A stretch of 64,000 nt of DNA. Origin: Streptomyces sp. XD-27. Its GTDB lineage: Bacteria; Actinomycetota; Actinomycetes; Streptomycetales; Streptomycetaceae. Positions within the stretch are counted from its first letter, which is position 1, and the number at the start of each line of letters is the position of its first letter. Positions 32,093 through 41,862 of this stretch are shown here, one piece after another. The stretch lies in the NCBI RefSeq assembly GCF_030553055.1, contig NZ_CP130713.1, forward strand, positions 1,674,001 through 1,738,000, given 5' to 3'. The position numbers were made by a program, and so were the translations under genes. A model generated the notes under the pieces. It saw nothing but the letters and a program-made list of their open reading frames with translations. It did not search any database and was not told where the DNA came from.

Positions 32093-33043
32093 GTGATCGT
32101 CGTTGCCGGAGAGGCCCTGATCGATCTCGTGCCGGACCGCGCCAGGACGGGCGGCGGACTGCCCGCCCTGCTGCCGCGCCGGGGCGGCGGTCCGTACAAC
32201 ACCGCGGTGGCGCTGGGGCGGCTCGGCTCTCCGACCGCGTTCTGCTCCCGTGTGTCGACCGACGCCTTCGGCGAGGCGCTGCTGGCCGGACTGCGCGCCG
32301 ACGGGGTGGACACCACGCTGGTGCAGCGCGGACCGGAACCCACCACGCTCGCGGTCGCCGACATCGGCTCGGACGGGTCGGCGGGGTACGGCTTCTACGC
32401 CGAGGGCACCGCGGACCGGCGCTTCGCGCTGCCCGGTTCCCTGCCCGAGTCGGTCACGGCCGTCTCCGTGGGCACCTGCTCCCTGGTGCTGGAGCCGGGC
32501 GCGAGCGCCTACGAGGCGCTGCTGCGGCGCGAGGCCGCGCGGGGCCTGTTCACGGCGCTCGACCCCAACATCCGCCCCGGTCTCATCGCCGACGCGGACG
32601 CCTACCGCGCCCGCTTCCGGTCCTGGCTGCCCTCCGTGAGCCTGCTCAAGCTGTCGGTCGAGGACGCCGTCTGGCTGGCCGGCGGGACCGCGGACCGCGA
32701 CCTCGACGCCGTGCCGACGCGAGCGCGGGAGTGGCTGGCCGAGGGGCCGGCAGCGGTCGTCCTCACCCATGGCGCGGACGGGCTGACCGTGCTGACCCGC
32801 GCGGGCGGCTCGGTGACCGTACCGGGCGAACGGGTCGCTGTGGCCGACACCATCGGCGCGGGCGACACGGTCAACGCCGCGCTGCTACACCGGCTGGCCG
32901 CCCACGGCGCGCTGTCCCCGACGGCGGCCGCGACGCTGGACGAGACCGCCTGGCAGGACATCCTGCGCTTCGCGGCCCGCGCCGCGGCGATCACCTGCTC
33001 CCGCCCGGGCGCGCAGCCACCGTACGCGTCGGAGCTCACGTGA
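32093..33043 (+). CDS. PfkB-family carbohydrate kinase
   Basis: A 316-residue cytoplasmic ribokinase/fructokinase-like enzyme starting at the GTG at 32093. The N-terminal signature GEALIDLVPD and GGGPYNTAVALGRLG bind sugar, and the C-terminal signature DTIGAGDTVNAALL holds the catalytic aspartate and anion hole. The closest subgroup is fructokinase; the sugar cannot be fixed from sequence. It converges on uvrA across a hairpin. Confidence 0.9.
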   Translation: MIVVAGEALIDLVPDRARTGGGLPALLPRRGGGPYNTAVALGRLGSPTAFCSRVSTDAFGEALLAGLRADGVDTTLVQRGPEPTTLAVADIGSDGSAGYGFYAEGTADRRFALPGSLPESVTAVSVGTCSLVLEPGASAYEALLRREAARGLFTALDPNIRPGLIADADAYRARFRSWLPSVSLLKLSVEDAVWLAGGTADRDLDAVPTRAREWLAEGPAAVVLTHGADGLTVLTRAGGSVTVPGERVAVADTIGAGDTVNAALLHRLAAHGALSPTAAATLDETAWQDILRFAARAAAITCSRPGAQPPYASELT

Positions 33044-33123
33044 CACGGCGACGCGCCCGGCGAACGAGCCACCCGGTCCCGGCCGCCGTCCGACATCCGC
33101 CGGAGGGCGGGACCGGCTCCTGA

Positions 33124-33151
33124 CGGGCGACCGCCACGCGGCGGTCGCCCG
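33124..33151. terminator. Bidirectional hairpin between the kinase and uvrA
   Basis: A 12-base-pair perfect stem (CGGGCGACCGCC with GGCGGTCGCCCG) around the loop ACGC, placed between convergent gene ends at 33043 and 33158. Confidence 0.75.
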
Positions 33152-33157
33152 CCCGCG

Positions 33158-36100
33158 TCACGCCCGGCGCGCCCGTGCCGTCTTCTTGGCCGCGGCGGCG
33201 GCCGGCACGGTCGCCCCGGCGGCCTTCTTCACCGTGGTGGAGTTCGCCTTCTTCACCGCGGCCTTCTTCGCGGCGGGCTTCCTCCCCGCAGCCGCCCCGT
33301 TGCCCCGCCGGGCCGCGGGCACCACCGCGTCGCTCACCCGCTCCCCCAGCAGCTCCCGCAGGAACTTGCCGGTGTGGCTGGCGGGCACCGAGGCCACCTG
33401 CTCCGGAGTGCCCTCGGCGACCACCAGGCCACCGCCGCTGCCGCCCTCCGGGCCCATGTCCACGACCCAGTCCGCCGTCTTGATCACATCGAGGTTGTGC
33501 TCGATGACGATCACCGTGTTGCCCTTGTCGACCAGGCCCGACAGCACCGCGATCAGCTTGCTGATGTCCTCGAAGTGCAGACCGGTCGTCGGCTCGTCCA
33601 GGACGTAGACCGTGCGCCCTGTCGAGCGCTTCTGCAGCTCGCTGGCGAGCTTGACCCGCTGCGCCTCGCCGCCGGAGAGCGTCGGCGCCGACTGCCCGAG
33701 CCGCACATAGCCCAGTCCGACCTCGTTGAGCGTCCGCAGATGGCGGGCGATGGTGGGCACCGCCTCGAAGAAGTCCAGCGCCTCCTCGATCGGCATGTCC
33801 AGCACCTCGGCGATGGACTTGCCCTTGTAGTGCACCTCCAGGGTCTCCCGGTTGTAGCGCGCGCCGTGGCAGACCTCGCACGGCACGTACACGTCCGGTA
33901 GGAAGTTCATCTCGATCTTGATGGTGCCGTCACCGGCGCAGTTCTCGCATCGGCCGCCCTTCACGTTGAAGGAGAACCGGCCGGGCAGATAGCCGCGGAC
34001 CTTGGCCTCCATCGTCTCCGCGAAGAGCTTGCGCACATGGTCGAAGACGCCGGTGTACGTCGCCGGGTTGGAGCGGGGCGTACGGCCGATGGGCGACTGG
34101 TCGACGTGCACGACCTTGTCGACGAGGTCGTCGCCGTCCACCCGCGTGTGGCGGCCCGGCACCGACCGCGCGCCGTTCAGCTCGCGCGCCAGGTGGGTGT
34201 AGAGGATGTCGTTGACCAGCGTGGACTTGCCCGATCCGGAGACGCCGGTGACGGCGGTGAGGACACCGAGGGGGAAGGAGACGTCGATGTCCTGCAGGTT
34301 GTTCTCGCGGGCGCCGTGCACCGTCAGCTGCCGCTCCCGGTCCACCGGCCGGCGCGACGCCGGCAGCGCGATCGCCTTCTTGCCGGACAGATACTGCCCG
34401 GTCATCGAGTCCTTGTTGCTCAGCAGTTCCTTCAAGGGGCCGCTGTGCACCACCTTGCCGCCGTGCTCGCCCGCGCCCGGGCCGATGTCCACCACCCAGT
34501 CCGAGGTCTTGATGGTGTCCTCGTCGTGCTCGACGACGATCAGCGTGTTGCCGAGGTCGCGCAGGCGCACCAGGGTCTCGATGAGCCGGTGGTTGTCGCG
34601 CTGGTGCAGGCCGATCGACGGCTCGTCCAGCACGTACAGCACGCCGACGAGGCCGGAGCCGATCTGGGTGGCGAGCCGGATGCGCTGGGCCTCACCGCCG
34701 GACAGCGTGCCCGCCGCCCGGTTCAGCGAGAGGTAGTCGAGCCCGACGTCGACCAGGAAGCGCAGCCGTTCGTTGACCTCCTTCAGCACGCGCTCGGCGA
34801 TCGTCTTCTCGCGGGCGTTCAGCTTCATCCCCCGCAGGAAGTCCGCGCATTCGCTGATCGACATCGCGGAGACCTCCGCGATGGACCGGCCCTGCACGGT
34901 GACCGCGAGGACGATCGGCTTGAGGCGGGTGCCCTCACAGGTGGGGCAGGGCACCTCGCGCATGTACCCCTCGAAGCGCTCCCTGCTGGAGTCGCTCTCC
35001 GCCTCGGAGTGGCGCCGCTTGACGAACGGCACGGCGCCTTCGAAGGCCGTGGTGTAGGCCCGCTCCCGGCCGTACCGGTTGCGGTAGCGCACCTCGATCT
35101 GCGTCTTGTGGCCGTTGAGGAGCGCCTTCTTGGCCCGCTGGGGCAGCCCGGCCCAGGGGATGTCGGTACGGAAGCCGAGCGCGTCGGCGAGCGCCCCGAC
35201 CAGGCGGCCGAAGTAGTCCTTCGTGTGCCCGTGGGACCAGGGGTGGATGGCGCCCTCGTCCAGGGAGCGCTCCTCGTCCGGGACGATCAGCTCGGGGTCG
35301 ACCTCCATCCGCGTGCCGATGCCCGTGCAGTCCGGGCAGGCGCCGAACGGCGAGTTGAAGGAGAAGGAGCGGGGCTCCAGCTCCTCGAAGGACAGGTCGT
35401 CGTACGGGCAGTAGAGGTGCTCGGAGAACATCCGCTCGCGCTGCGGGTCGTCCTCGTCGAGGTCCACGAAGTCGAGGATCACCATGCCGCCGGAGAGCCC
35501 GAGCGCGGTCTCCACCGAGTCGGTCAGCCGGCGCTTGGCGCTGTCCTTGACGGTGAGGCGGTCGACGACGACCTCGATGGTGTGCTTCTCCTGCTTCTTC
35601 AGCTTGGGCGGATCGGACAGCTGGATGGTCTGGCCGTCCACCCGGGCCCGGCTGTAGCCCTTGGTCTGGAGGTCGGAGAAGAGGTCGACGAACTCGCCCT
35701 TGCGCTCGCGGACCAGCGGCGACAGCACCTGGAAGCGGCTGCCTTCGGGCAGCTCCAGCACCCGGTCCACGATGGCCTGCGGCGACTGCCGGGCGATCGG
35801 GCGGCCGCACTCGGGGCAGTGCGGCTTGCCGATCCGGGCGAAGAGCAGCCGGAGGTAGTCGTAGACCTCCGTGATGGTGCCGACGGTCGAGCGCGGGTTC
35901 CGCGAGGTCGACTTCTGGTCGATGGAGACGGCGGGGGACAGCCCTTCGATGAAGTCCACGTCGGGCTTGTCCATCTGTCCCAGGAACTGCCGGGCGTAGG
36001 AGGAGAGCGACTCGACGTAGCGACGCTGCCCCTCGGCGAAGATCGTGTCGAACGCGAGGGAGGACTTGCCCGATCCCGAAAGCCCGGTGAAGACGATCAG

Positions 36101-36178
36101 GGAGTCCCGGGGAAGGTCGAGCGAGACGTTCTTGAGGTTGTGCTCGCGAGCGCCACGGACGATGAGACGGTCGGCCAC
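33158..36178 (-). CDS. uvrA: Excinuclease ABC subunit UvrA
   Basis: Damage-recognition ATPase of nucleotide excision repair, 1006 residues from the GTG at 36178 ([20 protein letters not shown]). Two ABC modules are visible: Walker A sites GLSGSGKSS and GVSGSGKST, two LSGGEAQR signatures, and zinc-finger cysteines in [23 protein letters not shown] and CENCAGDG...CEVCHG. The C-terminal 50 residues are a Lys/Ala-rich tail common in Streptomyces UvrA. The frame stays open upstream of the GTG but is not UvrA-like. I see no damage promoter here, unlike uvrB and uvrC. Confidence 0.97.
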   Translation of the reverse strand: MADRLIVRGAREHNLKNVSLDLPRDSLIVFTGLSGSGKSSLAFDTIFAEGQRRYVESLSSYARQFLGQMDKPDVDFIEGLSPAVSIDQKSTSRNPRSTVGTITEVYDYLRLLFARIGKPHCPECGRPIARQSPQAIVDRVLELPEGSRFQVLSPLVRERKGEFVDLFSDLQTKGYSRARVDGQTIQLSDPPKLKKQEKHTIEVVVDRLTVKDSAKRRLTDSVETALGLSGGMVILDFVDLDEDDPQRERMFSEHLYCPYDDLSFEELEPRSFSFNSPFGACPDCTGIGTRMEVDPELIVPDEERSLDEGAIHPWSHGHTKDYFGRLVGALADALGFRTDIPWAGLPQRAKKALLNGHKTQIEVRYRNRYGRERAYTTAFEGAVPFVKRRHSEAESDSSRERFEGYMREVPCPTCEGTRLKPIVLAVTVQGRSIAEVSAMSISECADFLRGMKLNAREKTIAERVLKEVNERLRFLVDVGLDYLSLNRAAGTLSGGEAQRIRLATQIGSGLVGVLYVLDEPSIGLHQRDNHRLIETLVRLRDLGNTLIVVEHDEDTIKTSDWVVDIGPGAGEHGGKVVHSGPLKELLSNKDSMTGQYLSGKKAIALPASRRPVDRERQLTVHGARENNLQDIDVSFPLGVLTAVTGVSGSGKSTLVNDILYTHLARELNGARSVPGRHTRVDGDDLVDKVVHVDQSPIGRTPRSNPATYTGVFDHVRKLFAETMEAKVRGYLPGRFSFNVKGGRCENCAGDGTIKIEMNFLPDVYVPCEVCHGARYNRETLEVHYKGKSIAEVLDMPIEEALDFFEAVPTIARHLRTLNEVGLGYVRLGQSAPTLSGGEAQRVKLASELQKRSTGRTVYVLDEPTTGLHFEDISKLIAVLSGLVDKGNTVIVIEHNLDVIKTADWVVDMGPEGGSGGGLVVAEGTPEQVASVPASHTGKFLRELLGERVSDAVVPAARRGNGAAAGRKPAAKKAAVKKANSTTVKKAAGATVPAAAAAKKTARARRA

Positions 36179-36431
36179 GCCGGTCGGCACCTTTCGTGAG
36201 GAAGTGAGGGGTGCGCCGGTCTCTGCTTCTCGGATCCTCTGTCTCGCTGGTCTCACCAGCGGAGGCTGACGAGCAGAGGCGGAGCGGAGCATGCCCCCGA
36301 CCCAGGGTAGGGGGCGGAACGGCGTTGTCTTCAAGGATGCAGCACTCCGAGCCTATAGCACGCACATTCGAATTGCGGGCGAAGTCCGCCGCCTTCACCC
36401 GAATGAGTGGCCAAGGAGTTACGGTCAGGAC

Positions 36432-37142
36432 ATGAGTGACTACGCACGCGATGCCTCCGCGGTCCAGGGGGCCACCGACCGGCTGCTCACCGCGGTCGCC
36501 GCCCTGGACGAGGCGGCGGCCGACCAGCCGTCCCTGCTGCCCGGCTGGACCCGCGGCCATGTGCTCGCCCACCTGGCCCGGAACGCCGACGCCCTGGTCA
36601 ATCTCCTCACCTGGGCACGCACCGGCGAGGAGACCCCTATGTACGCGAGCGAGGACGCCCGCGACCGCGACATCGAGCGTGACGCCGCGCGCCCGCTGCC
36701 CGTGCACCTCGACGATCTGCGCACCAGCGCCTTCCGGTTCAACGCGGCGGCCGCGGCCCTCCCGCGGGACCGCTGGACCTTCGAGGTGACCATGCGCAAC
36801 GGCGTCACGGAGCGTGCCGAGCGGCTGCCGTTCCGGCGCCTGGTGGAGGTCGAGCTGCACCACGTCGACCTGGGCATCGGCTACACGATGGCGGACCTGC
36901 CCGACGCGTTCGTCGAGCAGCATCTGGCGTTCCTCACCGCGGTGAAGTTCGCCGGGCACCCGGAGCTGCCCGCGCTGCGGCTCACGGACGGCGACCGCGT
37001 GTGGGAGACGGGCCGTGCGGAGGGGCCGCGGCTCACCGTCAGCGGCCACCCCGGCGGACTGCTGGGCTGGCTCACCGGGCGGGCGGACGGCTCCGGACTG
37101 TCCTCCGACACCCCGCTGCCCACCGTCCCGCCGCTAGGCTGA
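36432..37142 (+). CDS. Mycothiol-dependent maleylpyruvate isomerase-family enzyme
   Basis: A 236-residue DinB-fold protein starting at the ATG at 36432. The metal-binding histidines are seen in WTRGHVLAHLARNADALVNL and VEVELHHVDLG. A C-terminal domain follows (LRLTDGDRVWETGRAEGPRLTVSGHPGGLLGWLTGRADG). These are metal-dependent mycothiol transferases or isomerases of actinobacteria. The next gene starts 4 bases after its stop and encodes a metallo-hydrolase, suggesting a shared detoxification or thiol-linked role (inference). Confidence 0.88.
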   Translation: MSDYARDASAVQGATDRLLTAVAALDEAAADQPSLLPGWTRGHVLAHLARNADALVNLLTWARTGEETPMYASEDARDRDIERDAARPLPVHLDDLRTSAFRFNAAAAALPRDRWTFEVTMRNGVTERAERLPFRRLVEVELHHVDLGIGYTMADLPDAFVEQHLAFLTAVKFAGHPELPALRLTDGDRVWETGRAEGPRLTVSGHPGGLLGWLTGRADGSGLSSDTPLPTVPPLG

Positions 37143-37146
37143 GGCC

Positions 37147-37803
37147 ATGACGTACAGCGGAGCGGTGAAGGTCGGCGGGCCTGCGGAGACGCACGAGCTG
37201 CCCGACCTGATGATCTCGAAGGTCGCGGTCGGTCCCATGAACAACAACGCCTATCTGTTGCGCTGCCGCGCGACCGATGAGCAGCTGCTGATCGACGCCG
37301 CCGCCGAACCCCATACCCTGCTGACCCTGATCGGCGAGGACGGCATCGCGTCCGTGGTCACCACCCACCGGCACGCCGACCACTGGGGCGCGCTGCGTGA
37401 GGTGGTGGACGCCACCGGCGCCACGACCTACGCCGGACGGTACGACGCCGAGGGCATTCCGGTGCCGACGCAGGTGCCGGTCGAGGACGGCGACACGATC
37501 CGCGTCGGCCGCGTGGAGCTGACCGCCCGGCACCTGGTCGGGCACACCCCGGGCAGCATCGCCCTGATCTACGACGACCCGCACGGCCACGCGCACGTGT
37601 TCACCGGCGACTGCCTGTTCCCGGGCGGGGTCGGCAACACCCATGACGACGCCGCCGCGTTCACCAGCCTGATCAACGACGTCGAGTCCAAGCTCTTCGA
37701 GGCCCTGTCGGACGAGACCTGGGTCTACCCGGGCCACGGCGACGACACCACGCTCGGCGCCGAGCGTCCGCACCTGGCCGAGTGGCGCGAACGCGGCTGG
37801 TGA
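37147..37803 (+). CDS. Metallo-beta-lactamase-fold hydrolase (glyoxalase II-like)
   Basis: A 218-residue cytoplasmic metallohydrolase. The signature THRHADHWG supplies the dizinc ligands, with GHTPGSIAL, the bridging aspartate in FTGDCLFPGG and the last histidine in VYPGHGDDT. Size and motifs fit glyoxalase II-like thioester hydrolases. It is translated from an ATG 4 bases after the mycothiol-enzyme gene. Confidence 0.9.
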   Translation: MTYSGAVKVGGPAETHELPDLMISKVAVGPMNNNAYLLRCRATDEQLLIDAAAEPHTLLTLIGEDGIASVVTTHRHADHWGALREVVDATGATTYAGRYDAEGIPVPTQVPVEDGDTIRVGRVELTARHLVGHTPGSIALIYDDPHGHAHVFTGDCLFPGGVGNTHDDAAAFTSLINDVESKLFEALSDETWVYPGHGDDTTLGAERPHLAEWRERGW

Positions 37804-37810
37804 CCATGGT

Positions 37811-37854
37811 GCCGCCCCTCCTCGCGGCCGGCGACGGCTGCGAGGAGGGGCGGC
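37811..37854. terminator. Bidirectional hairpin between the MBL gene and terC
   Basis: A perfect 15-base-pair inverted repeat (37811-37825 with 37840-37854) and a 14-base loop, between convergent ends at 37803 and 37861. Confidence 0.85.
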
Positions 37855-37860
37855 GTTCCC

Positions 37861-38877
37861 TCAGGCCTCGACGCTGTCCTTCTCCCTGCTGTCGGCCCCG
37901 CTCTGAGCGGTCTCCTGGGAGCCCTCCGCGGCGGCCTGCTTCTTCGAGGCGTACAGGCTGGTGACCGTGGTGACGGCGAGCACCACGCAGATGACGCCCA
38001 GCGAGACCGGGATGCTGATCTCCGGGACGTGGACGCCGCCTTCGTGCAGCGCGTGCAGCACCAGCTTCACCCCGATGAAACCGAGGATGACCGACAGGCC
38101 GTAGGAGAGGTGGACCAGCTTCTTCAGCAGTCCGCCGATGAGGAAGTACAGCTGCCGCAGACCCATCAGCGCGAACGCGTTGGCCGTGAAGACGATGTAC
38201 GGGTCCTGGGTGAGGCCGAAGATCGCGGGTATCGAGTCCAGCGCGAACAGGACGTCGGTCGTACCGATCGCCAGCATGACGATCAGCATCGGGGTCATCA
38301 GGCGCTTGCCGTTCTCGACGATGAACAGCTTGGTGCCGTGGTACGCGTCGGTGGACGGGATGCGCTTCTCGACCATCTTCAGGAAGCGGTTCTCCTCGAA
38401 CTCCTCGTCCTCCTCATCGGCCCGCGCCTCCTGGATGAGCTTCCAGGCCGTCCAGATGAGGAACGCGCCGAAGATGTAGAACACCCAGGCGAAGTTCGCA
38501 ATGATCGCGGCACCGGCGCCGATGAACCCCGCGCGCAGGACGAGCGCGATGAGCACGCCCACCATCAGCACACGCTGCTGATAGATCGACGGCACCGCGA
38601 ACTTCGCCATGATCAGGACGAAGACGAAGAGGTTGTCGACGCTCAGCGACTTCTCGGTGATGAATCCCGCGAAGAACTCGCCCGACGGCTGGCCGCCGCC
38701 GAAGATCAGCAGTCCGAGCCCGAAGAGCCCGGCCAGCGCGATCCAGACCGCGGTCCAGATCCCGGCCTCCTTGAGGGAGACCTCGTGCGGCTTGCGGCCG
38801 CCTATGAAGAAGTCGAGGGCGATGAGGGCGCACAGACCGACGATCGTCAGCACCCACAACGTCAAAGAAACATCCAC
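37861..38877 (-). CDS. TerC-family membrane protein (probable manganese exporter)
   Basis: A 338-residue protein with about nine membrane helices starting at the GTG at 38877 (VDVSLTLWVLTIVGLCALIALDFFIGG). The TerC hallmarks EKSLSVDNLFVFVLIMAKF and GTTDVLFALDSIPAIFGLTQDPYIVFTAN carry the acidic metal-binding residues. TerC/Alx proteins export Mn(II), and the upstream yybP-ykoY-type riboswitch supports that role. GCCGGAGG is a strong ribosome site 5 bases upstream of the GTG. A charged loop RADEEDEEFEENRF lies mid-protein. Confidence 0.92.
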   Translation of the reverse strand: MDVSLTLWVLTIVGLCALIALDFFIGGRKPHEVSLKEAGIWTAVWIALAGLFGLGLLIFGGGQPSGEFFAGFITEKSLSVDNLFVFVLIMAKFAVPSIYQQRVLMVGVLIALVLRAGFIGAGAAIIANFAWVFYIFGAFLIWTAWKLIQEARADEEDEEFEENRFLKMVEKRIPSTDAYHGTKLFIVENGKRLMTPMLIVMLAIGTTDVLFALDSIPAIFGLTQDPYIVFTANAFALMGLRQLYFLIGGLLKKLVHLSYGLSVILGFIGVKLVLHALHEGGVHVPEISIPVSLGVICVVLAVTTVTSLYASKKQAAAEGSQETAQSGADSREKDSVEA

Positions 38878-38921
38878 TGGTCCTCCGGCATTCGTACGGC
38901 AAATTTCAGCGTCGTCGCTGC

Positions 38922-39025
38922 CGGAGGTCTCTTCCACCCGCGAAAGCACCACGGGCCGACGCCCCGGGACCGGCACGGGCCGGCCCGTATTGACGGGTAC
39001 GTCGCAGCGGGAGTACTCCCCTCCG
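38922..39025 (-). promoter_or_regulatory. yybP-ykoY-type manganese riboswitch upstream of terC
   Basis: On the minus strand the leader shows the class landmarks in order: P1 5' strand CGGAGG followed by GGAGTA; CGTCAATACGGGCCGG in the second junction region; and near the end GGAAGAGAC followed by the P1 3' strand CCTCCG. P1 is a perfect 6-base pairing (39020-39025 with 38922-38927). Downstream, TGCCGGAGG (38882-38890), containing the terC ribosome site, is perfectly complementary over 9 bases to CCTCCGGCA (38919-38927), which includes the whole P1 3' strand. P1 formation and ribosome-site sequestration are thus mutually exclusive, predicting a translational ON switch. The AT-rich stretch 39035-39090 probably holds the promoter. 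Confidence 0.75.
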
Positions 39026-39093
39026 CACGAAGGAGAGTACAGGAACACCCATGGAATAGTAAAGAGAAGGGTAAATCCCCTGGTCAGATGGGG

Positions 39094-41013
39094 TCAGTTG
39101 CCATAGGCCCGCCGCGCCTGCGCCACCTGCGAGAGGACCTGGTCGAGGACCTGACTGCCCACCGGGGCGAGCGACGGCTCGTACGTCCACGCATGGCCGA
39201 CCCACGGGTCGGCCAGGTGGTCGTCCGGGACCGGCGTGATCCGCAGCAGCGCCCGCCACAGCGGATCGAGCACCGGCCCGTACGCCCGCGCGTCCTGCCG
39301 GTCGGCCACCATCATCAGATGGACACCGACGGCCGGGCCCTCGTCCGCGAGGTAGCGCAGCTGGGTGACCGCCCTGTCGTCGAAGCCGTGCGGGAAGTCA
39401 TGGACGATCAGAAGCTGCTGGGCGGTGTCCAGATCCGGCGGCAGCGCATCGGCGGCACCGCTGCGGATGGCCATCTGCACCAGGTCGACGCGCTGCGTCA
39501 GCCCTGCCAGCACCGCGTTCACGCCCTGCGCGCCCGCCGCGGGCGGCTCCCGCAGCACACCGGAGCGGGTCAGCGGCGCGAGTGAGGACGCGGCGGATCC
39601 CGCCGGGTCGATCACGTGCACCGTGAACTCCCCCGCGGGATAGACCGCGAGCAGCCGGGCGGCGTGCGCGACCGCGGTGTCCATGGCCTTGCGGCGCAGT
39701 TCGGCGGAGTCCAGCAGCGCGGCGTCCGAGGAGCCGTCGCGCCCGCTGTCGATCCACAGCCCGCGTTCGAGCGGCAGCCGCAGGAGCATCGGAATGCGCA
39801 GCCCCGTGCTCTCGGGAAGGTGCAGGTCGCCGAGGCGCAGCGCCATCGGCATCTCCATCGGCACCTGGTAGCCCTGCCATACCGGGTTGTCCCAGCGGGC
39901 GTAGGCGGGCGGCAGCGCGGGCTCGACGACCTCGGCCTCCGCCGTCAGCTGCGCCACGTCCCGGTCCAGGACGACTCGGGCCTGTTCGACGAGCTGGGTG
40001 TGCTTGGCCCGGGCCTCGGCGCGCGCGGAGTCGGCGGCCGGCCCGACGCGGGTACTCGGGTCGGACAGCACCCGGTCCAGCTCCTGCTCCATACGGGAGT
40101 CCGCGAAGTCGACGGCGCTGCGATAGGCGGCGGTCGTACGCGCCAGGTCCTCGAACATGCCCCAGACCTGGTTGTAGAGCCGCTCGTCCATGGTCCATCC
40201 GGAGGCGTCGCCCGCGACGGGCACGGCGGGCTGCCCCGGAGGCGCGGGCGGGGCGACGGGAGCCGGGGTGGGCGGCGCCGTGGTACGGCGGCCAGGGTGC
40301 TGGTAGTTGACGGATCCGCCCGACTGGGCAGGGGGCTGCGGGGCACCTCCGGACGGCTGCGCGGCGGGCCCGCCCTGAGCCGGGGCACTGCCGCCCGCCG
40401 TCGCCGTACGTACCCGGCCGGAGTCGCCGGAGCGGGGCGGGGGCTGGGCCACGGAGCGCGCCATGCCCAGGGCGACGGCATCGTTGATCCGCGCGGCGAG
40501 TTCGGCGGCCTCGGGCAGCCCCTGGTCCTGGAGCATGGCGGCCAGTCCGCCCGCGTACCCCTGGCCTACGGCGCGCACCTTCCAGACGTCCTGCCTGCGG
40601 TAGAGCTCCAGGGCGACCACGGCGGACTCGGAGTCCAGATCGGTGATGGTGTACCCGGCGATCCCGGCTCCGTCGAGGCCGGTGACCACGATGAACGGCG
40701 CGGGCAGGGCGCCGAACCGGACGGGTCCGCCCACCCCCACCGGGAGCGCGAGCAGCACATTGACCCGGTGGACGCCGTCGGGCAGCGCGTCCAGGTCGAC
40801 GGCGAGCCGGTGGTCGGCCGCGGCCTGTTTGGAGACCTCTACGCCGGGGAGCTGGGGGGCGGCGGGGTGCGCGACCCATTCCGCTCCGCGGACCGTGCCC
40901 TGTTCATCGCCCAGTGTCGCTCCGGCCACGACCGGCTCGCCGGCCGAGACCCGGACCTCCAAACGGGTCTGGGGCAGGGGGTGGTTCTGCCCTCGGACCA
41001 GCTCGGCCGTCAT
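39094..41013 (-). CDS. TerD-family protein with long C-terminal domain (TerF-like)
   Basis: A 639-residue cytoplasmic protein from the ATG at 41013. Residues about 1-175 form a TerD domain (VSKQAAADHRLAVDLDALPDGVHRVNVLLALP; GAGIAGYTITDLDSESAVVALELYRRQDVWKVRAVGQGYAGGL). A Pro/Gly/Gln-rich linker follows (about 180-285), then a helical region and a C-terminal alpha/beta domain with VHVIDPAG and QQLLIVHDFPHGFDDRAVTQL, resembling a vWA-like or P-loop-like fold without a clear Walker motif. It lies beside terD and terC, consistent with a Ter stress module. Confidence 0.8.
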   Translation of the reverse strand: MTAELVRGQNHPLPQTRLEVRVSAGEPVVAGATLGDEQGTVRGAEWVAHPAAPQLPGVEVSKQAAADHRLAVDLDALPDGVHRVNVLLALPVGVGGPVRFGALPAPFIVVTGLDGAGIAGYTITDLDSESAVVALELYRRQDVWKVRAVGQGYAGGLAAMLQDQGLPEAAELAARINDAVALGMARSVAQPPPRSGDSGRVRTATAGGSAPAQGGPAAQPSGGAPQPPAQSGGSVNYQHPGRRTTAPPTPAPVAPPAPPGQPAVPVAGDASGWTMDERLYNQVWGMFEDLARTTAAYRSAVDFADSRMEQELDRVLSDPSTRVGPAADSARAEARAKHTQLVEQARVVLDRDVAQLTAEAEVVEPALPPAYARWDNPVWQGYQVPMEMPMALRLGDLHLPESTGLRIPMLLRLPLERGLWIDSGRDGSSDAALLDSAELRRKAMDTAVAHAARLLAVYPAGEFTVHVIDPAGSAASSLAPLTRSGVLREPPAAGAQGVNAVLAGLTQRVDLVQMAIRSGAADALPPDLDTAQQLLIVHDFPHGFDDRAVTQLRYLADEGPAVGVHLMMVADRQDARAYGPVLDPLWRALLRITPVPDDHLADPWVGHAWTYEPSLAPVGSQVLDQVLSQVAQARRAYGN

Positions 41014-41131
41014 CGCGTGCGCTCCCTTGTTACGTCGATCGTTGCGTGTACCCGTCGGCCCGGCGGCGCGTCGCCGCCGGGCCGTCACATGTCGTGGGCC
41101 GAGCGGCCGGTCAGCCGGCCGCCGGCACCAC

Positions 41132-41710
41132 TCACAGGTGCGGGGCGATGAAGGGCATGAGGTCCTGGAAGGTGCGGCCGTTGGCGGGCTCGCCGAGCGC
41201 CTTCATCTGCCAGCCGTTCCCCGCACGCTGCACCTTCGCCATGATCTGGGCGGTGTACTGACCGCCGCCGGTGAGGGTGTAGCGCGCCAGTTCCTGGCCG
41301 TTGGTCTCGTCCACCAGACGGCAGAACGCGTTCTGCACCTCGGCGAAGGTCTGGCCGGTGAAGGAGTTGACGGTGAAGACGATCTGGTCGATGTGCACCG
41401 GCACGCGCTGCAGGTCGACCAGGATCGCCTCGTCGTCGCCGCCCTGGCCCACGCCGCCCACGAGGTTGTCACCGGTGTGCCGGACGGAACCGTCGTCGCT
41501 CGTCAGGTGACGGAAGAAGACGACGTCCGTCGGCTGCTGTCCGGCGAACAGCACAGCCGAGGCGTCGAGGTCGATCTCCCGCGTACGGGACCCGAACAGC
41601 CCGCGGCGCGCGGCGGCCTGCCACCCCAGTCCCATGCGCACCGCGGTCAGGGTTCCGCCGTCGGCCTTCTGCAGGCTGATGGACTGGCCCTTGGTCATGT
41701 TGACCGTCAC
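41132..41710 (-). CDS. terD: TerD-family calcium-binding stress protein
   Basis: A 192-residue TerD protein starting MTVNMTKGQSISLQKADGG (GTG at 41710). Family signatures are GLGWQAAARRG, EIDLDASAVLF, the acidic Ca-binding stretch TSDDGSVRHTGDNLVGGVGQGGDDEAILVDL, and GQTFAEVQNAFCRLVDETNGQELARY. TerD proteins take part in tellurite and general envelope stress responses. The larger TerD fusion is encoded 118 bases downstream. Confidence 0.93.
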   Translation of the reverse strand: MTVNMTKGQSISLQKADGGTLTAVRMGLGWQAAARRGLFGSRTREIDLDASAVLFAGQQPTDVVFFRHLTSDDGSVRHTGDNLVGGVGQGGDDEAILVDLQRVPVHIDQIVFTVNSFTGQTFAEVQNAFCRLVDETNGQELARYTLTGGGQYTAQIMAKVQRAGNGWQMKALGEPANGRTFQDLMPFIAPHL

Positions 41711-41862
41711 GTGCTGTCCCTACTCTCATTTCTCGAATCCCCGCGGCCGCCCGTCGGTGCGGCCCTTCCTGAAACCCTATGCACTGCCGCGGGCGGACCG
41801 GGAATCGGCGGCGGCTTTGTGTCGTTCTTGCAACACACCGCATGCGTGTCCGGTCCCCGAGG

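Noticed and set aside
36179..36334. Upstream extension of uvrA
   Set aside because: The family starts at the GTG at 36178; the extra 52 residues are not UvrA-like.
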